Below the pieces are notes generated by a model. The model saw nothing but the letters and a program-made list of their open reading frames with translations, did not search any database and was not told where the DNA came from. A stretch of DNA of 64,000 nucleotides. It comes from Chlorops oryzae. Its lineage: Eukaryota; Arthropoda; Insecta; Diptera; Chloropidae. The stretch is from NCBI GenBank assembly GCA_020466095.1, contig CM035808.1:41511555-41575554 (forward strand), written 5' to 3'. Within the stretch, counting starts at the first letter, position 1, and the number at the start of each line of letters is the position of its first letter. This document shows, piece by piece, positions 21,980 to 33,199 of this stretch. A program made the position numbers and the translations under genes.

Positions 21980-22964
21980 TCTTTATTATATCGTCACCGA
22001 ATCGATGCGTATCGGTAGCATTTTGTTATGACTATTGCAAACATTTTGACCAACATTTTTTCTTTCTTGCATTTCCATATTAATTGGGAGTCTTTGGTTT
22101 TGCTTTTTCTCTTCACTTTATGGCTTAGAGCTTTGACCTCTGCTGTGCACTAAATAAGATTTTTATTTTATATGAGATGTGCCGATGTCGCTTAGTTTTC
22201 AGTGCATTTTTACGTAATATTTTATGGATTTTATTCTCTAATTGGCCTAATACGGTTCAAGTTAATGAATTCGGCTCGAATTCGCGTTACTAAGGAATGC
22301 AAAAAGTAATTAAAGTTAACAATTTTGATAGACAATAACAATTCCTTGACTCAAATTGGTGTCGGAAACTTCTAAAGAGCAACTGAGCGACTGTTCCAAA
22401 GGGATTAATTTTCATTAATTAAATAACTAATTTATTTATTTATTTTTTTGCGTATTTAGTTTTTTATTTATTTATTGTTTATTATTTTTCATATATTTCA
22501 TATATTTATTCATTTATTTATTTCTGGGTCTTTTTTGGTCTTTCTAATATGTTCGAGAGTCCGTCCGTATGAAGGAATATTTTAAGACATACTCGCACTT
22601 GAGTTTTCTTTGTGGTTTTCGGTAAGTGATCACCGTTACCACAGGTTCGATAGCATCTCATTAAGATCGACGTCAATAAGATCTTAATTATAATGATCAA
22701 TTTTAAGTCCCGTATACAAGTATGCGGTAAATAGTACTTTTGCTTCTCAATACTTTCGTGCAGCTTATGCTTAATTTTATAATTTTCAAAGTTTCTATGC
22801 AGTCTTGAATGACAATCAGCTATATAAGGACGCGACAAAAAGTTGACGTTTTCTGGAAATGCCTATATGTGACATTTTGGCCATTTGAATTTTTGAGAGG
22901 ATATCGTACACTGAGCGAACTTTACCATGATTTTTTTTTTTAATTCGCATTGTTATTCACAGTC
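21980..22964. other. Intergenic DNA upstream of Tweedle 2
   Basis: No gene recognised. 22420-22520 is low-complexity TTTA-rich sequence. Near 22850 the motif TGGAAATGCCTATATG resembles the right end of the E11/E18 element family with one substitution, so a degraded member may end here. Confidence 0.4.
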
Positions 22965-23176
22965 CTTTTGATTTTCGAGCAGAACGAAAATTTCAAAAGA
23001 AAAATTGTGGAGTCACCAACATTTTAGGTTGATTTAAAAGGAAATATGTTTAATTACATTTATTTTCGTTCGGTATAATTCTCGTTTGGTTTATAAAATA
23101 GGACATATAACATATGTATCTATTCATCTAGAACTTTTAAGCATTGCGAAAGCAGTCACGACAACGGAGTGACAAA
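22965..23176 (-). repeat. R1 repeat, right part (split by E10)
   Basis: Reverse-complement match to the 3' half of the repeat at 43679-44175 (shared GCGAAAGCAGTCACGACAAC and CGAGCAGAACGAAAATTTCA). Its other half lies at 28145-28532; the junction is exactly the E10 target duplication. Confidence 0.8.
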
Positions 23177-23283
23177 CAGCGTTGCCGTTTTGGATACAAT
23201 TGTATCAAATTGGATACTTTTAAAATGAAATAATACAATGATACGCTACCTCTCAAATGGATACATTTCTTTTTGAGACATCT

Positions 23284-24092
23284 ATATGGGCAATTCCATT
23301 TGTTGGTACGTTACACTTTTTTTAATTTTGGGCACATAACTTCTTAAGTTTTTTAAACACGATGTCGAGCTTCTCCAGTAAATAAAGATAGGCATGAGTT
23401 CTAGAAAATACAATATTTAATTTTGAAAAAAGTCCATGGGGCATCCTGGTAATGCTGATTAAAAGGCGTTGGTACGTAACAAATTTTTCTAGCTGTTTTG
23501 AGAGAGCGGCAGATATTGTGAAAACTCTGCTCTCCTACTGAATGTAGTTTTACAAAATTTTTATGAATTATGTAAAAAAGGTTACTTTCGCATTAAAAAA
23601 CCCAAGAAATATGTGTTGATAAATTTTAAAACATATTATACGCCTGTTGGTACGTTACGTTGGTATGTTACATAAAAATTTTTGAAATCGAACTGTCATA
23701 GAGATATCAAAGTAAAATAAAAATTTACAAAAGATTTCACCTAAATCTATAAAATTAACCTTCTGAATAGTATAGAAGCTTTTTATGCCCGGCAGACTTT
23801 GTGTGTTAAAATATTAAAATATTGCGTTTAAATCTAATGTTCAATTTTGAAATCGGTACGCCCATATTTTCAAAAAATCATTCTGGGTTTTTTCGTGGGT
23901 TTTCTATTTTTTGAAAATGGGGAAAAATGGGGTTTTTTCCAATATATGAGGGTTTTTTTATCGATAAAATCTGGCATCACTGCAGCAACGTATAGATTAC
24001 ATATCTGTTCAACTATTATCGATATTTTTTTCCAACTTTAATCGAAAAAATTTGTTTTTTCTTCTCATCGATTTCTGTGGAATTGCCCATAT
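23284..24092. mobile_element. E11: element with ATATGGGCAATTCCA ends and GTTGGTACGTTAC words
   Basis: The left end ATATGGGCAATTCCA (23284-23298) and the right end TGGAATTGCCCATAT are perfect inverses. The word GTTGGTACGTTAC (one-base variants) occurs at 23302, 23468, 23646 and 23659, all in the same orientation, the last two directly abutting. The right half lacks the word. The insertion splits the E10 ORF. No transposase is present; the family is not recognised. Confidence 0.75.
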
Positions 24093-24692
24093 GTCGATAT
24101 ACTAAAACATGACTGTCAGCATCAATTAGTAAATTTTGTATGGCAGGACTTGTACCAGGGATGAAAAATGAGAATATCCAAATGTATCTTATTTCACAAA
24201 ACAAATGTACCTTTTTGGGTATCAATATGCCTAAATTCATTAGCCATTAGCCGCTGAGGAGAAGATTAAGTGTTGTCAACTACTATGCCCTAGATTTAGT
24301 GATTGATTTTTTTAAAAGTTGAAAATACAGGGAAAGTAAAAATTTCATTCATAATATTGTAATTAACCACTCTTTACAAAAAAATTCTTTTGGTTTAGTG
24401 ATAGGAAGTTCTTTTGAAAAACACCTAAAACGTACCTAAAAATCAGACAGAACGGATCCGAGAACTAAAGTTGCCTTGCTGTTCGATATGTTCGCTCTAT
24501 CCAGAGAAGAACATATTGCTGAAGATAAAATATTTATTGGGGGACCTGAGTTTGGCTCCAAATTCTTTGGTTGATAAGGCTCATCGTCATCTTTACTTAT
24601 TTCCGTTTCACTATCAAATTCCATATATTCTTCGTGTTCGTCTTCGATGAATTTTTTGGTTTTTATTGATGTTCTGTTTTCATTTTCAGATA

Positions 24693-25980
24693 TTAGGTGT
24701 AGTAAAAAGAAATCCATTATTTTTGCATTAAATTGAGGGCTTTATTTAAGATAGTTAGAATGACCCGATTTAGGTAAAATATGCGCCGTTTTGTTCGATA
24801 ACTTGTTGCCATTTTAAAGGTAATTTCATTATGCCTCTCTCATAGAAGCCCTCGTTCCTATTAGCAAAAAATTGAGACAGTCGAATTTCAGAAGCCTCTC
24901 TTGAAGCGAATGTTTCACCAGCAAAATTGTTCGCCATGGACAGGAACAGATGGTAATCACTTGGTGCCAGGTACGGACTATAAGGTGGATGCAGAAGAAC
25001 CTCTCAACCAAACTCCCGGAGCTTCTGGCGAGTCACTATCGATGTGTGTGGCCTGGCCTTGTCCTGATGGAACACAATTCCTCTCCTATTGGCCAAAGCT
25101 GGCCGCTTATGGGCGATTGCTTCCTTCAGACGGTCCAATTGTTGACAGTAGAGTTCCGAGTTAAGAGTTTTGCCGTATGGGAGCAGCTCATAGTAGATAA
25201 TTCCCTGCCAATTCCACCAAACACACAGCAAAACCTTCCTGGCCGTCAATCCTGGCTTGGCCACCGTTTCCGCCGGTTCACCGTGTTTCGACCACGACCG
25301 TTTTCGTTTGACGTTGTCGTAAGTGACCCACTTTTCATCACCAGTCACCAACCGCTTCAGAAATGGGTCGATTTTGTTGCGGTTCAGCAGCGATTCGCAG
25401 ATGGAAATTCGGTCTGTGAGGTTTTTTTGCGTTAACTCGTGTGGCACCAATACATCGAGCTTCTTTGTGTATCCAGCCTTATTCAAATGGTTCCAAACGG
25501 TTTTTTGTGCAATCTTTAGCTCTTTTGCAATCGAAACAGTGCTAACATGACGGTCGGACTCGATAATTTCCATGATTTTATCGACATTTTCGACAATTGG
25601 CCTTCCAGTGCGTGGTGCATCCTTGACATCGAAGTTACCGGAACGGAATCGACGAAACCAAAATTGCGCATGATTGGCTGTTACAGAATCAGGTCCATAA
25701 ACGCTATTCACATTTTCAGCCGCCTGGCTTGCGTTTTCTCCCTTATCGAAGAAAAACTGTAAAATGTAGCGAATTTTCTCTTTGCTGATGTCCATCTTTG
25801 ACAAGCTCTCAAACAAAACTGAATCAATCAATAAAAAAAGTGTCAAAAAAGCTTTTTTAGTAGGAACTGTCATCTTTCTAATGCCCCCTAGCGGAACACG
25901 ATCGGACTTATACAACGCGAGATGCAGATAAATAACGCCATCTATTGGAAAAATAATGGATTTCTTTTTACTACACCTAA
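24693..25980 (-). mobile_element. mariner element, copy 1 (1288 bp)
   Basis: Inverted ends TTAGGTGTAGTAAAAAGAAA, over about 30 bp, with TA on both sides (24691-24692, 25981-25982), the signature of mariner insertion. Complete length with a single near-intact transposase. It interrupts the E10 ORF. Confidence 0.93.
24770..25795 (-). pseudogene. mariner transposase, DD34D, one internal stop
   Basis: The frame of 341 codons starts MDISKEKIRYILQFFFDKGE and ends at TAA 24770-24772, close to the usual 345 aa. The HTH region (residues 1-110) has WFRRFRSGNFDVKDAPRTGR. Catalytic residues: D in VTGDEKW (about 153), D in VFHQDKARPH and D in LAPSDYHLF, 34 residues apart. Codon 265 is TGA (25001-25003) where copy 2 has TGG (W), removing about 77 residues including the last D. 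The YSPDLAP box has D changed to Y. An upstream in-frame extension to 25915 is not part of the family protein. Confidence 0.92.
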
Positions 25981-26365
25981 TATATGAAATATATGGCTTA
26001 GTTGTAAATTAAATAACGATTTCCTTTTTTCGTTTGGTTTCGAATTTACCCTTTGTTTAAGTTTTCTTAATGTTTTCCAACTATTTATTAACCTTTTTAG
26101 CTTCGCAACAGAATTTTTTCTTAACGTTATGCCTTTGTCAAGATTTTTCCACGATTCTTCACACTTTTCTATTACTTTATTGACACACGTGTTTACATTC
26201 TTTTCCGATTTAAGCAGAAATAAGTAAAACGCCAATACATCTCGTTTTGTTGGTAGTGAATATATTTTTTTATTGCAAGCTCTTCTTTTAGACATTTTTG
26301 AAACACGTGTTTTAATATCCCGAGTGTCAGCAAGAATGATTGAAAGCAAATACCTAATGAGATTA

Positions 26366-27258
26366 CAGTAGTTTCGCTAAATAAAAAACTCGTATATGGG
26401 GCAAAACACGTCAAGTGTACCACCAGCAAAATTTTTTCTCCCCGATGTCGATGAAACTTGGTACAGTTGTTAAGATGTAAGAGTACGTTAAATGTGCAAA
26501 AAATGAGTAAACTTTAATCACAGTTGCCGAGATAAAGGGTGTCAAAGTTTAGATTTTTGCTTCGAAGAACATATTTCATTGAATTACAATGGGGCTAAAA
26601 TCGCCTCGCTTCAAAAATTTTTCGAATGTTTCTTAAAAAAAATTTTCTGAACTTTTCGAAAACAATACTTAAAAAATTTTTCGATAACGGTAAATGAGGA
26701 AAATTTGGCATTTTAGTTTTATTTCTTGATTTTCTAGGAGAGACGTCATTTTTTATTTTTTAATTTTTTAATTTTGAATTAAAGCTTCCCCTTTAAATTG
26801 ATGCATAAATCATAATGGGCCGACCATGATTAGTGGTCCAAATACAGCTTTGAAGATGGTAAGCATATTTCCCTCAATAACCACTAAACTTTGACACCCT
26901 GTATTTCTGCAACCTGTGATTAAAATGTACTCTTTTTTTGCACATTTAACGTACTCTTACATCTTAACAACTCTACCAAGTTTCATCGAAATCGGGGAGA
27001 AAAAATTTTGCCGGTGGTACATTTGACGTGTTTTGCCCCATATAAGAAAAACCCGCCTTTAAAAAACTGTTTACCAAAACCAAAAACTCTTTTTTTATGG
27101 AAAAAATTATTATATAAGACTATATTTTTACCAAAAATTTTACACCCCTATTTTCAAATGTCGGTTTTTTTTATAAACGTAATTTTATATAAGAAAAAAT
27201 CGGATATAAGAAAGAAATTTCTTGGCAAAATCGACTTTTTTATATAGCGAAACCACTG
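26366..27258. mobile_element. E12: pogo/Tc1-type MITE, interrupted by E13
   Basis: Ends CAGTAGTTTCGCTAAATAAA and the inverse of CAGTGGTTTCGCTATATAAA are flanked by TA on both sides (26364-26365, 27259-27260). The right part repeats TATATAAG/GGATATAAG words. No transposase. Most of its length is the inserted E13. Confidence 0.65.
26393..27044. mobile_element. E13: element with about 160-bp inverted ends
   Basis: 26393-26555 and 26882-27044 are inverted copies over about 160 bp with few differences (ends TATATGGGGCAAAACACG; inner edge GGGTGTCAAAGTTTAG). The central 330 bp has no coding content. TA or TATA lies at both edges. Such long arms could form a large cruciform or hairpin RNA. Confidence 0.7.
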
Positions 27259-27518
27259 TACTCATAACGGGTCTGCTTTTAAGTCAGCAGTTTAAGTGCT
27301 GTTTCAAATGAAACTTGTGGTGCGCAAAAGAAAAAAAAACAAAGTTCATAATTTCTTATGAATAAAAAAAAAAAAAAAAAAAAAAAAAAAACACTAATGC
27401 AATGTAAACCTAAACAACAAAAAAATAAGTGTTTGTAGTATTTTTTTTTTTTTAATTTTATGATCCAAAAAATGTGCGTAATAAAGGGTAATCTTCGCGC
27501 AAAAATACAAAAATACTA

Positions 27519-27635
27519 GTGGTATTCAAGCAACAGTGCAAACGCAGTGTGCAATATTTGCACTTGTCAAATTGCGTACAAAAAAAGCAGTGCAAATATT
27601 GCACACTGCGATTTGCACTGTTGCTTGAATACCAC
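27519..27635. mobile_element. E14: 117-bp hairpin MITE
   Basis: Two arms of about 46 bp beginning GTGGTATTCAAGCAACAGTG are almost perfect inverse copies around a loop of about 25 bp. TACTA flanks both sides (27514-27518, 27636-27640), a 5-bp duplication. Confidence 0.75.
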
Positions 27636-28144
27636 TACTAACTTTTATTTGCTAGAACAAAATAAGAAAACTATTTGATGTAGAAAAAAGATAATGTTCG
27701 CTGAGGAGTTCAATTTCATACGAAAAATTCCGCCAAAAATAACGGGCAAAAATTTTTCAAAAAAGTAAGAAACCCAAAAATTATTTAGATTATTGTTAAT
27801 AATCTGCCGTCGAAAAATTATCCATATGTGTTTTTGTTTGGACAACACATTATTCAAAAGGTTTTAAGCTATAAATAGCTCAAAAATGACCTTCAAACGA
27901 TTTGTGCCACACCTAGGGGTTTTGAAATATTTTACTTCTCATTAGGGGTAGATATTTCAGAAAATGGACGCGCACCGAAGAAAAATAGACACATCATTTT
28001 CCCTATACATTTTTGAACCGGTCTATTGTACACATATCTATAACTATTATAATCAATAATTACGCTAAAAATACATTTGATACATTTTGGATACGCTTTG
28101 AAACTTATTTGGATACGGAAAAAATAAAGTGAGTGGCAACGCTG

Positions 28145-28532
28145 GAGACAAAATCGGATGGAGTCCATCCGATGGCTATTTTTGGGGTTATGTTCAGCAG
28201 AGGGGTCTGTGGCTATTTGCTTTGAACGTTACATAAATTAGTTTTGACATTTCTTCTTTTATGGGCTTATTTAAGAAAATTTTTTTTATTTTAAAAATTA
28301 TCTTATCATTTCAATTATGTCCGTGGTTAGTTCAACAATTTAAATTTAAATCCGTTTTTGAAAATTATCATGTCAATTCAACCTGAAATATAGTTGATTC
28401 AAAAGGAAAATCTTTATTTTTTTCAACAAGAAAAATTGTTAAAATAAAAATATTCCTTGTTGAATCATTTTGTATGTGTTTCCTTTTGATTAACCAGTTT
28501 TCTGGTTGATTTTTTTCTCTGTGTAACGAAAA
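28145..28532 (-). repeat. R1 repeat, left part (split by E10)
   Basis: Reverse complement of 43679-44060, sharing TCAACCAGAAAACTGGTTAA-type ends and the TCCATCCGAT region. Together with 22965-23176 it reconstitutes one R1 copy interrupted by E10. Confidence 0.8.
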
Positions 28533-29309
28533 CTTTAACCGGAACAGTAGCAAATGAGCCTAAGATCTGAGTTTTAAAAATAAAATCAACAAAAAAAAGC
28601 GGACAATAATAAAAAATAAAAACGTTAAATCTGTCACCTAGTCGCCGCGTAATTTGGGACTACTTTGTGACAGGGACTATTTTTACCATGACACACGCTC
28701 TGGGTTGGCATTCGATAAGAATTTTTGGAACTTGTATGTAGTCTACGAAAACTGTAAAATACTTTTGTACATGTCGAAAAGCTGGATCATGTCGATCATG
28801 TCTTAATCGTCCAAGAATTTAAAGAACGACTCATTATATCGTTCTTACTTCAAGTATTGAATCTTTTTTAATGTTTCATTTCGGTGTATTGCAACAGTGA
28901 CTAGTGCTTGTAGTAAATAAGACGTACGTCTTTAGCACTAGGATTAAGCGATAAATAAAGAAAGAAAGAATCTATCGACAAACACGTTCTCCAGCTTGTA
29001 TATTCTCAAAATACACAGAAATGAAGTATGCATTCATGTTCGTCAATGTAAACAATCAATTTATTTTATAGCGGCCTTAACACGTTCATGTTTGTCTGCA
29101 GGTATTGCATCATGCAGAGAAATTTCAAAAACTATTAATTTCTTAGCGTGCATGCAGAAATGTCATACATGCATTTTGTGCATTTACACGGTCATTTTTT
29201 TCATCACGCCCCGAATGACTGCAAGTAAACGTGAAAGTGCAAGGGCCGCTTATGACACTCGCATCATGCAAAGAATGCGAACAAGTATGACCATGTAAAC
29301 CCATTTATG

Positions 29310-29365
<56 letters not shown>

Positions 29366-30284
29366 AAGAAAGGAATTGGAAAATAGGGAATTTACGCTCA
29401 AATGACGAAATAATAGAGGAAGAGTTTGACGACATCGAAATAAGTAATGAGCAAGGCTCAGCTCTTTGAATGAATAAAATTCATAGTCATCTTATAAAAG
29501 TTACATTTTTTAAACATCAATGACTAAAATAAATGATAAATGACCCAAAAAGAAAATTAAAATTCATATATTTTTCACACAAAAATCTTTGTTTTTATTG
29601 CAATTGATGCAGGTAAATTTTTACGAGTTTTCGACACTTTTTTGTAGTCTACTCCAATTTGGTTCGGTAGTCTACCGTAGGTATTCGACATGTCGAATAT
29701 GCCGAAAACTCGACAGCACACGCTACAACCCTCAGTCAAAACCAAAATTCTTTGCTTTGCGACATACTTCCAAGCTTATTTAACATCAAACGTTTATCGC
29801 TCTCACAAGAGATTTTGTCTATTCTGAAAACTTTTTCAACTAAAAATAGTAAGTTTATAAAAGCCCAAGACCAGGGAGCAGGACGATTTGCAGGCTCTAA
29901 TGGTTGCTGGTAAGCCAAATCTCCTTCACCTCGAAGAGCCCTGTTGCTGGACATTCAGCTTTGTCACAAAATCGCCTCGCAAACGACTGACTTTTTCAAC
30001 AAATGAGGACATTTTGTATAGGAAAAAGTAAAATTTTTGCAAATTTCTATGTATTTTTTAAAATTATATTTAAAAACACATCCCTAAACAAATCATCTTT
30101 TTTTAAGTGCTATAATTCAATAACGGTACCTTTTAGGCAAGTAGTGCAAGAACAAAAAACATAAACCTTGACATTAGGTATCGCATGTTAAAATAATGCA
30201 TAAAGTTGTCTGTACCCTGTATGTTTATAATTGCAGTACTAGGATCTGTTCACATTTAGGCCTCGGATGAAATTTGTATAAATT
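28533..30284. other. Intergenic DNA
   Basis: No host gene recognised. Near 28950-28975 ATAAATAAAGAAAGAAAG looks like the tail of a non-LTR element. A minus-strand frame at 29736-29954 (MSSNRALRGEGDLAYQQPLE) has no motif that I recognise. Also present is the GA microsatellite. Confidence 0.4.
29312..29360. repeat. (GA)n microsatellite
   Basis: About 48 bp of uninterrupted GA repeat. Confidence 0.97.
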
Positions 30285-30482
30285 GGAAAAGGGGGCGTGG
30301 CAAAAGGGCGGTGTTCATAAAGTAATAGAACAGAACACTTGGAAACCTGTAGAATGGTCGTGGGTTTGAAGCCTGATTTAAAAAATATTCAAACGTTTTA
30401 TAACAAACTATGTATGTACCTATCTGTGTCGGGTATTGTATTTTCAGGCTCGCCTGACCATAGAACCCTTACTTATTTTATA
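30285..30482. mobile_element. HL4: Helentron-like end fragment
   Basis: Contains GGGGGCGTGGCAAAAGGGCG and the terminal CAGGCTCGCCTGACCATAGA...CCCTTACTTA, matching the right ends of the copies at 33995 and 37757. Confidence 0.65.
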
Positions 30483-30776
30483 CAAATTGGCAAGTGAAGA
30501 TGGGGACCAGATTAAACCAAGAACTTGATTTTTTCAATATTTTTATTTCAGAAGCTTGAAATCCGGTTGAAACCCATATATTGTAGAATCGAGAAGGGTA
30601 GTGAAAAGCGTAAAAGAAAATGGTTAAATGATTCCCGCGCAAATCAAAAAACTCGATTAACGATTGCCGTTTTTATTCTTTCATTTACGTATAATTAACA
30701 ATAACGATTCTTTGTAGAAGTACTTAACACAATTGCAACAGTTCAACAACTCTTAGATAAAAATCCATTATGATGC

Positions 30777-31525
30777 CTAGAATATCAGATGCGCTGGTAA
30801 ATACTGTGAGCTTGGTGCAGCCGGAGGAGTCAGTGGCTGCGAGGCAATCGCGTTGGTTGGGCGATAGTTGTAGCTACCATCGGGATTCAAACTATTCAGA
30901 GAGCCAACAACGGAGTGAACTGGCGCAGTTCCTTGGTCTGCAATTTCGCTGGTGCCTCCAAGCTTGTCATACTGGCCTGAATGGGTTTGGATTTGATATC
31001 AATCTGTTTTTTTTTTTCTTTCTTAAGTTAATATTTACCTTGGATTTCCTTCTGGGCATGATGTGCCTCTTCGTCGGTCTTGTATTTAATGAAGTAGATT
31101 TCCGGTTTGCTCGGCTGTGTTGGTGCTGGCGTCGCAATATCATCGGCATTCAATTCGTTATCCTTCTTCGACAATACATAGATGACGGTCTTCTCTTCTT
31201 GCGGTGCAAATTCGGCCGAGTATTTAACATTGTTATTATCACCAACTGGTGCCTTAATGAAGATCACACGGTAGTTCTTTTGCGGGCGGCCGAGAACAAG
31301 ATGTTTGTTTTTGTTGTCGTTGGCATTGTCTTCGGGTGCAGAGACAATGTAGAATTTCTTATGGACAAGCGGCGCTTGTTGTGCTGATGATGGTGGTAAA
31401 TATTTTTCGCCACCATGTCCACTTGAAATCGGGGCTGATAGCAATGCACTTCCTCCTTCATAGTTATATTGTGGTGCCGCGAAGCTGACCGCAAAAACTA
31501 CCGAAAGCACTATTAACGAACGCAT
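30777..31525 (-). CDS. Twdl: Tweedle (DUF243) cuticle protein 3
   Basis: Secreted cuticle protein of 228 aa. Exon 1 is 31039-31525, exon 2 30777-30976, with a 62-nt intron (donor GTAAAT, acceptor CATTCAG). The start MRSLIVLSVVFAVSFAAPQY is a clear signal peptide with cleavage near A-APQY. A short variable region (YLPPSSAQQAP) precedes the Tweedle blocks KKFYIVSAPED, GRPQKNYRVIFIKAP, FAPQEEKTVIYVLSKK and KPEIYFIKYKT. Exon 2 begins QYDKLGGTSEIADQGTAP and ends SSQYLPAHLIF. It is closest in sequence to Tweedle 2, so the two are probably a recent tandem pair. Confidence 0.95.
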
Positions 31526-31694
31526 TTTCTATTCACAATTTGCACAGCGTAACTTCACTTTAAAATATCCTTTGGTAACTTCGTCGTATATATAAATATA
31601 TTAATATATTAATATATTTATTTATTCATATATTTTTATTATTTTTTCTTTTCGGCCCCGAACGTTCGTTTCGTTACTCGTAAAGTTTGTTAAC

Positions 31695-31728
31695 TGGATA
31701 AAATCAATTGCTGGACTATATTTATATA
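31695..31728 (-). promoter_or_regulatory. TATA box and CCAGT initiator of Tweedle 3
   Basis: TATATAAA (minus strand, 31721-31728) is followed 31 bases after TATAAA by TCCAGTTAAC, whose A is at 31695, the textbook TATA-initiator distance. The implied 5' leader (about 170 nt) contains an AT-rich stretch with ATATTAATATATT at 31590-31625. Confidence 0.6.
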
Positions 31729-31729
31729 C

Positions 31730-33199
31730 GACGACAAAATGCAAGATCGCTCAAAAATCTTATTCACAGACAAATTATGTAAATTAATTAAAATGTTTTT
31801 GGTATTTTCTTACCTTTTTTGAATCTTTTTAGGCCTGAAAATTGATATTATGTTGCAGAAGTTTGAAAAATTGCTGTGACACTTTTTTAGGCTTGAACAA
31901 AAACAAAAAAAAAAAAAAACACGCTGTTTCAACTCAAATTGAGTCGTTTCTTGTAGGCTCAAACTCAAATGGACTCTGAAGGTTTATTTGATTTTAGAGA
32001 TGAGCTGTCGTAGACCCAAAATCGTAGATCTGGTGTCATTCGATATGCAATTTATTCAAATTCGAATAGAGTTTTTCTGCGTCGATAGTTTTGCGATCAC
32101 CAAGCTGATCAGATCAGATCAAATTGCTGTGTTGATAAAATGTTTAAATTGTCGGCTCAAATTAGAAAAAATCATCGTATCGGCAGTGACAAATAGAAAA
32201 CGATTAATTTCAATTTAACCTTCAATCCATTTCAAAGTTTGTTATAAATAGTTTCAAAACGATCAGAATGCACTAATGGACATGGTTAATTATCGATATA
32301 TATGATCAGATGTTGATTTCGTTCCATTTTTTTTTTTTTTTCTTATCGGACTTACTTTCAAATTTTGGCATTCATTCGTTGTAACTGGGCAATTCCATTG
32401 AGTCACATCACACTCACTTTTTTTAAAGGTTGTATCTCATAATATTTAAAGAAAAAGGATGTGATTCACAAGGCTTTAAAATTTTGGAAACTTTTAATAA
32501 CAGCTAAGCAATGAATTTATTAAATTCTGCTTAGAATGGCTGTACCGGATGTGACCTGTGGGACCAACTTTTCCCAACTTTTAGTACAATAGTAATATGT
32601 ATTGAGTAGTGTTGCAACGAATGTCAATTTTTGACATTCGCGAATGCGAAAGTACTTTAATATGAGTATGAAACTTTCGATTTAATAGCAGGGCTTAGGC
32701 ACCGAGTCTTAATAGCTACTCAGTTCTGAGAGAGTATACTGAGTTTTGCAGTAAGTAAAGTGCCTTTAAGAAACACATGTACAAAATTCAAAAAATACTT
32801 TACTTTCGCCTGTACTGAGATGTGACGTAATCAAGAAGTATAGAGGAATTAGGGTTTATGCAACTTACCGGCTTTACTTCGCCAGAAAAATGAACATGTC
32901 GCAAAAAATTTTTGGAGTTCTTGAACGAAGGACGCGTGTCAAATGGCACCACCCCCTGGAATGGTAGAAAATTACCACAAAGGACGTGATACTTGTTCCC
33001 ATAGCGAAACAATTATTTCAACTCCGCCAAATAGTGTTCCGAGCGAACGATTTTTTAGTGGTGCTGGACTGATTTATATATATATCACATCGCAACCGAC
33101 TGGAAGGAGACAAGGCGTCTAAACTTTTATTTTTATACGCGATGCAATCTGTGTCGAGGGTAAATTGCGTTTGTGTGATTGTGTGTAACACCCACAACT
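31730..33199. other. Intergenic DNA
   Basis: No gene seen. Poly-T/A runs occur at about 31905 and 32328. It includes the possible partial element at 32384. Confidence 0.4.
32384..32575. mobile_element. Partial relative of E11/E18 with GATGTGA words
   Basis: CTGGGCAATTCCATTGAG matches the E11 terminus, followed at once by TCACATCACACTCAC and later GGATGTGATTCACA and GGATGTGACC. This is the same design, a GGGCAATTCCA end then iterated words, with a third word. No right end was found, so it is truncated or a chance match. Confidence 0.4.

Larger units (their letters stand above)
23200..26295 (-). pseudogene. Interrupted ORF of E10, unknown transposon protein
   Basis: Three open pieces in order on the minus strand appear to be one gene. 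The first starts at 26295 with MSKRRACNKKIYSLPTKRDV, then a helical region ending SLFNLQLSHIFHI. After the mariner insertion at TA it resumes SENENRTSIKTKKFIEDEHE with an acidic stretch (24436-24692). A third piece, IPGTSPAIQNLLIDADSHVL, lies at 24100-24200 and remains open across the E11 insertion. One-base shifts exist, so it is dead. The N-terminal layout reminds me of uncharacterised proteins carried by arthropod DNA transposons; it does not look like a hAT transposase. Joining the pieces is inference. Confidence 0.45.
23177..28144 (-). mobile_element. E10: 5-kb element with hAT-type ends and 8-bp duplication
   Basis: Ends CAGCGTTGCC and GGCAACGCTG are inverted and flanked by GTGACAAA (23169-23176) and GAGACAAA (28145-28152), an 8-bp duplication with one change. 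The uninterrupted target repeat R1 at 43679 confirms the insertion. The word TTTGGATAC recurs near both ends (about 23190-23270; 28085-28120), inverted between ends. It carries a broken minus-strand ORF of unknown family and has been hit by E11, a mariner, E12/E13 and E14. Confidence 0.85.

Noticed and set aside
23302..23671. Regularly repeated short words that could suggest a CRISPR array
   Set aside because: Spacing is irregular, words are only 13 bp, there are no cas genes, and the DNA is eukaryotic.
25004..25435. Plus-strand open frames opposite the mariner transposase
   Set aside because: They are antisense shadows of the transposase; the same frames recur opposite the second mariner copy.
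31264..31494. His/Arg-rich frame overlapping Tweedle 3 exon 1
   Set aside because: Shadow frame of the Tweedle exon, with no independent start or homology.
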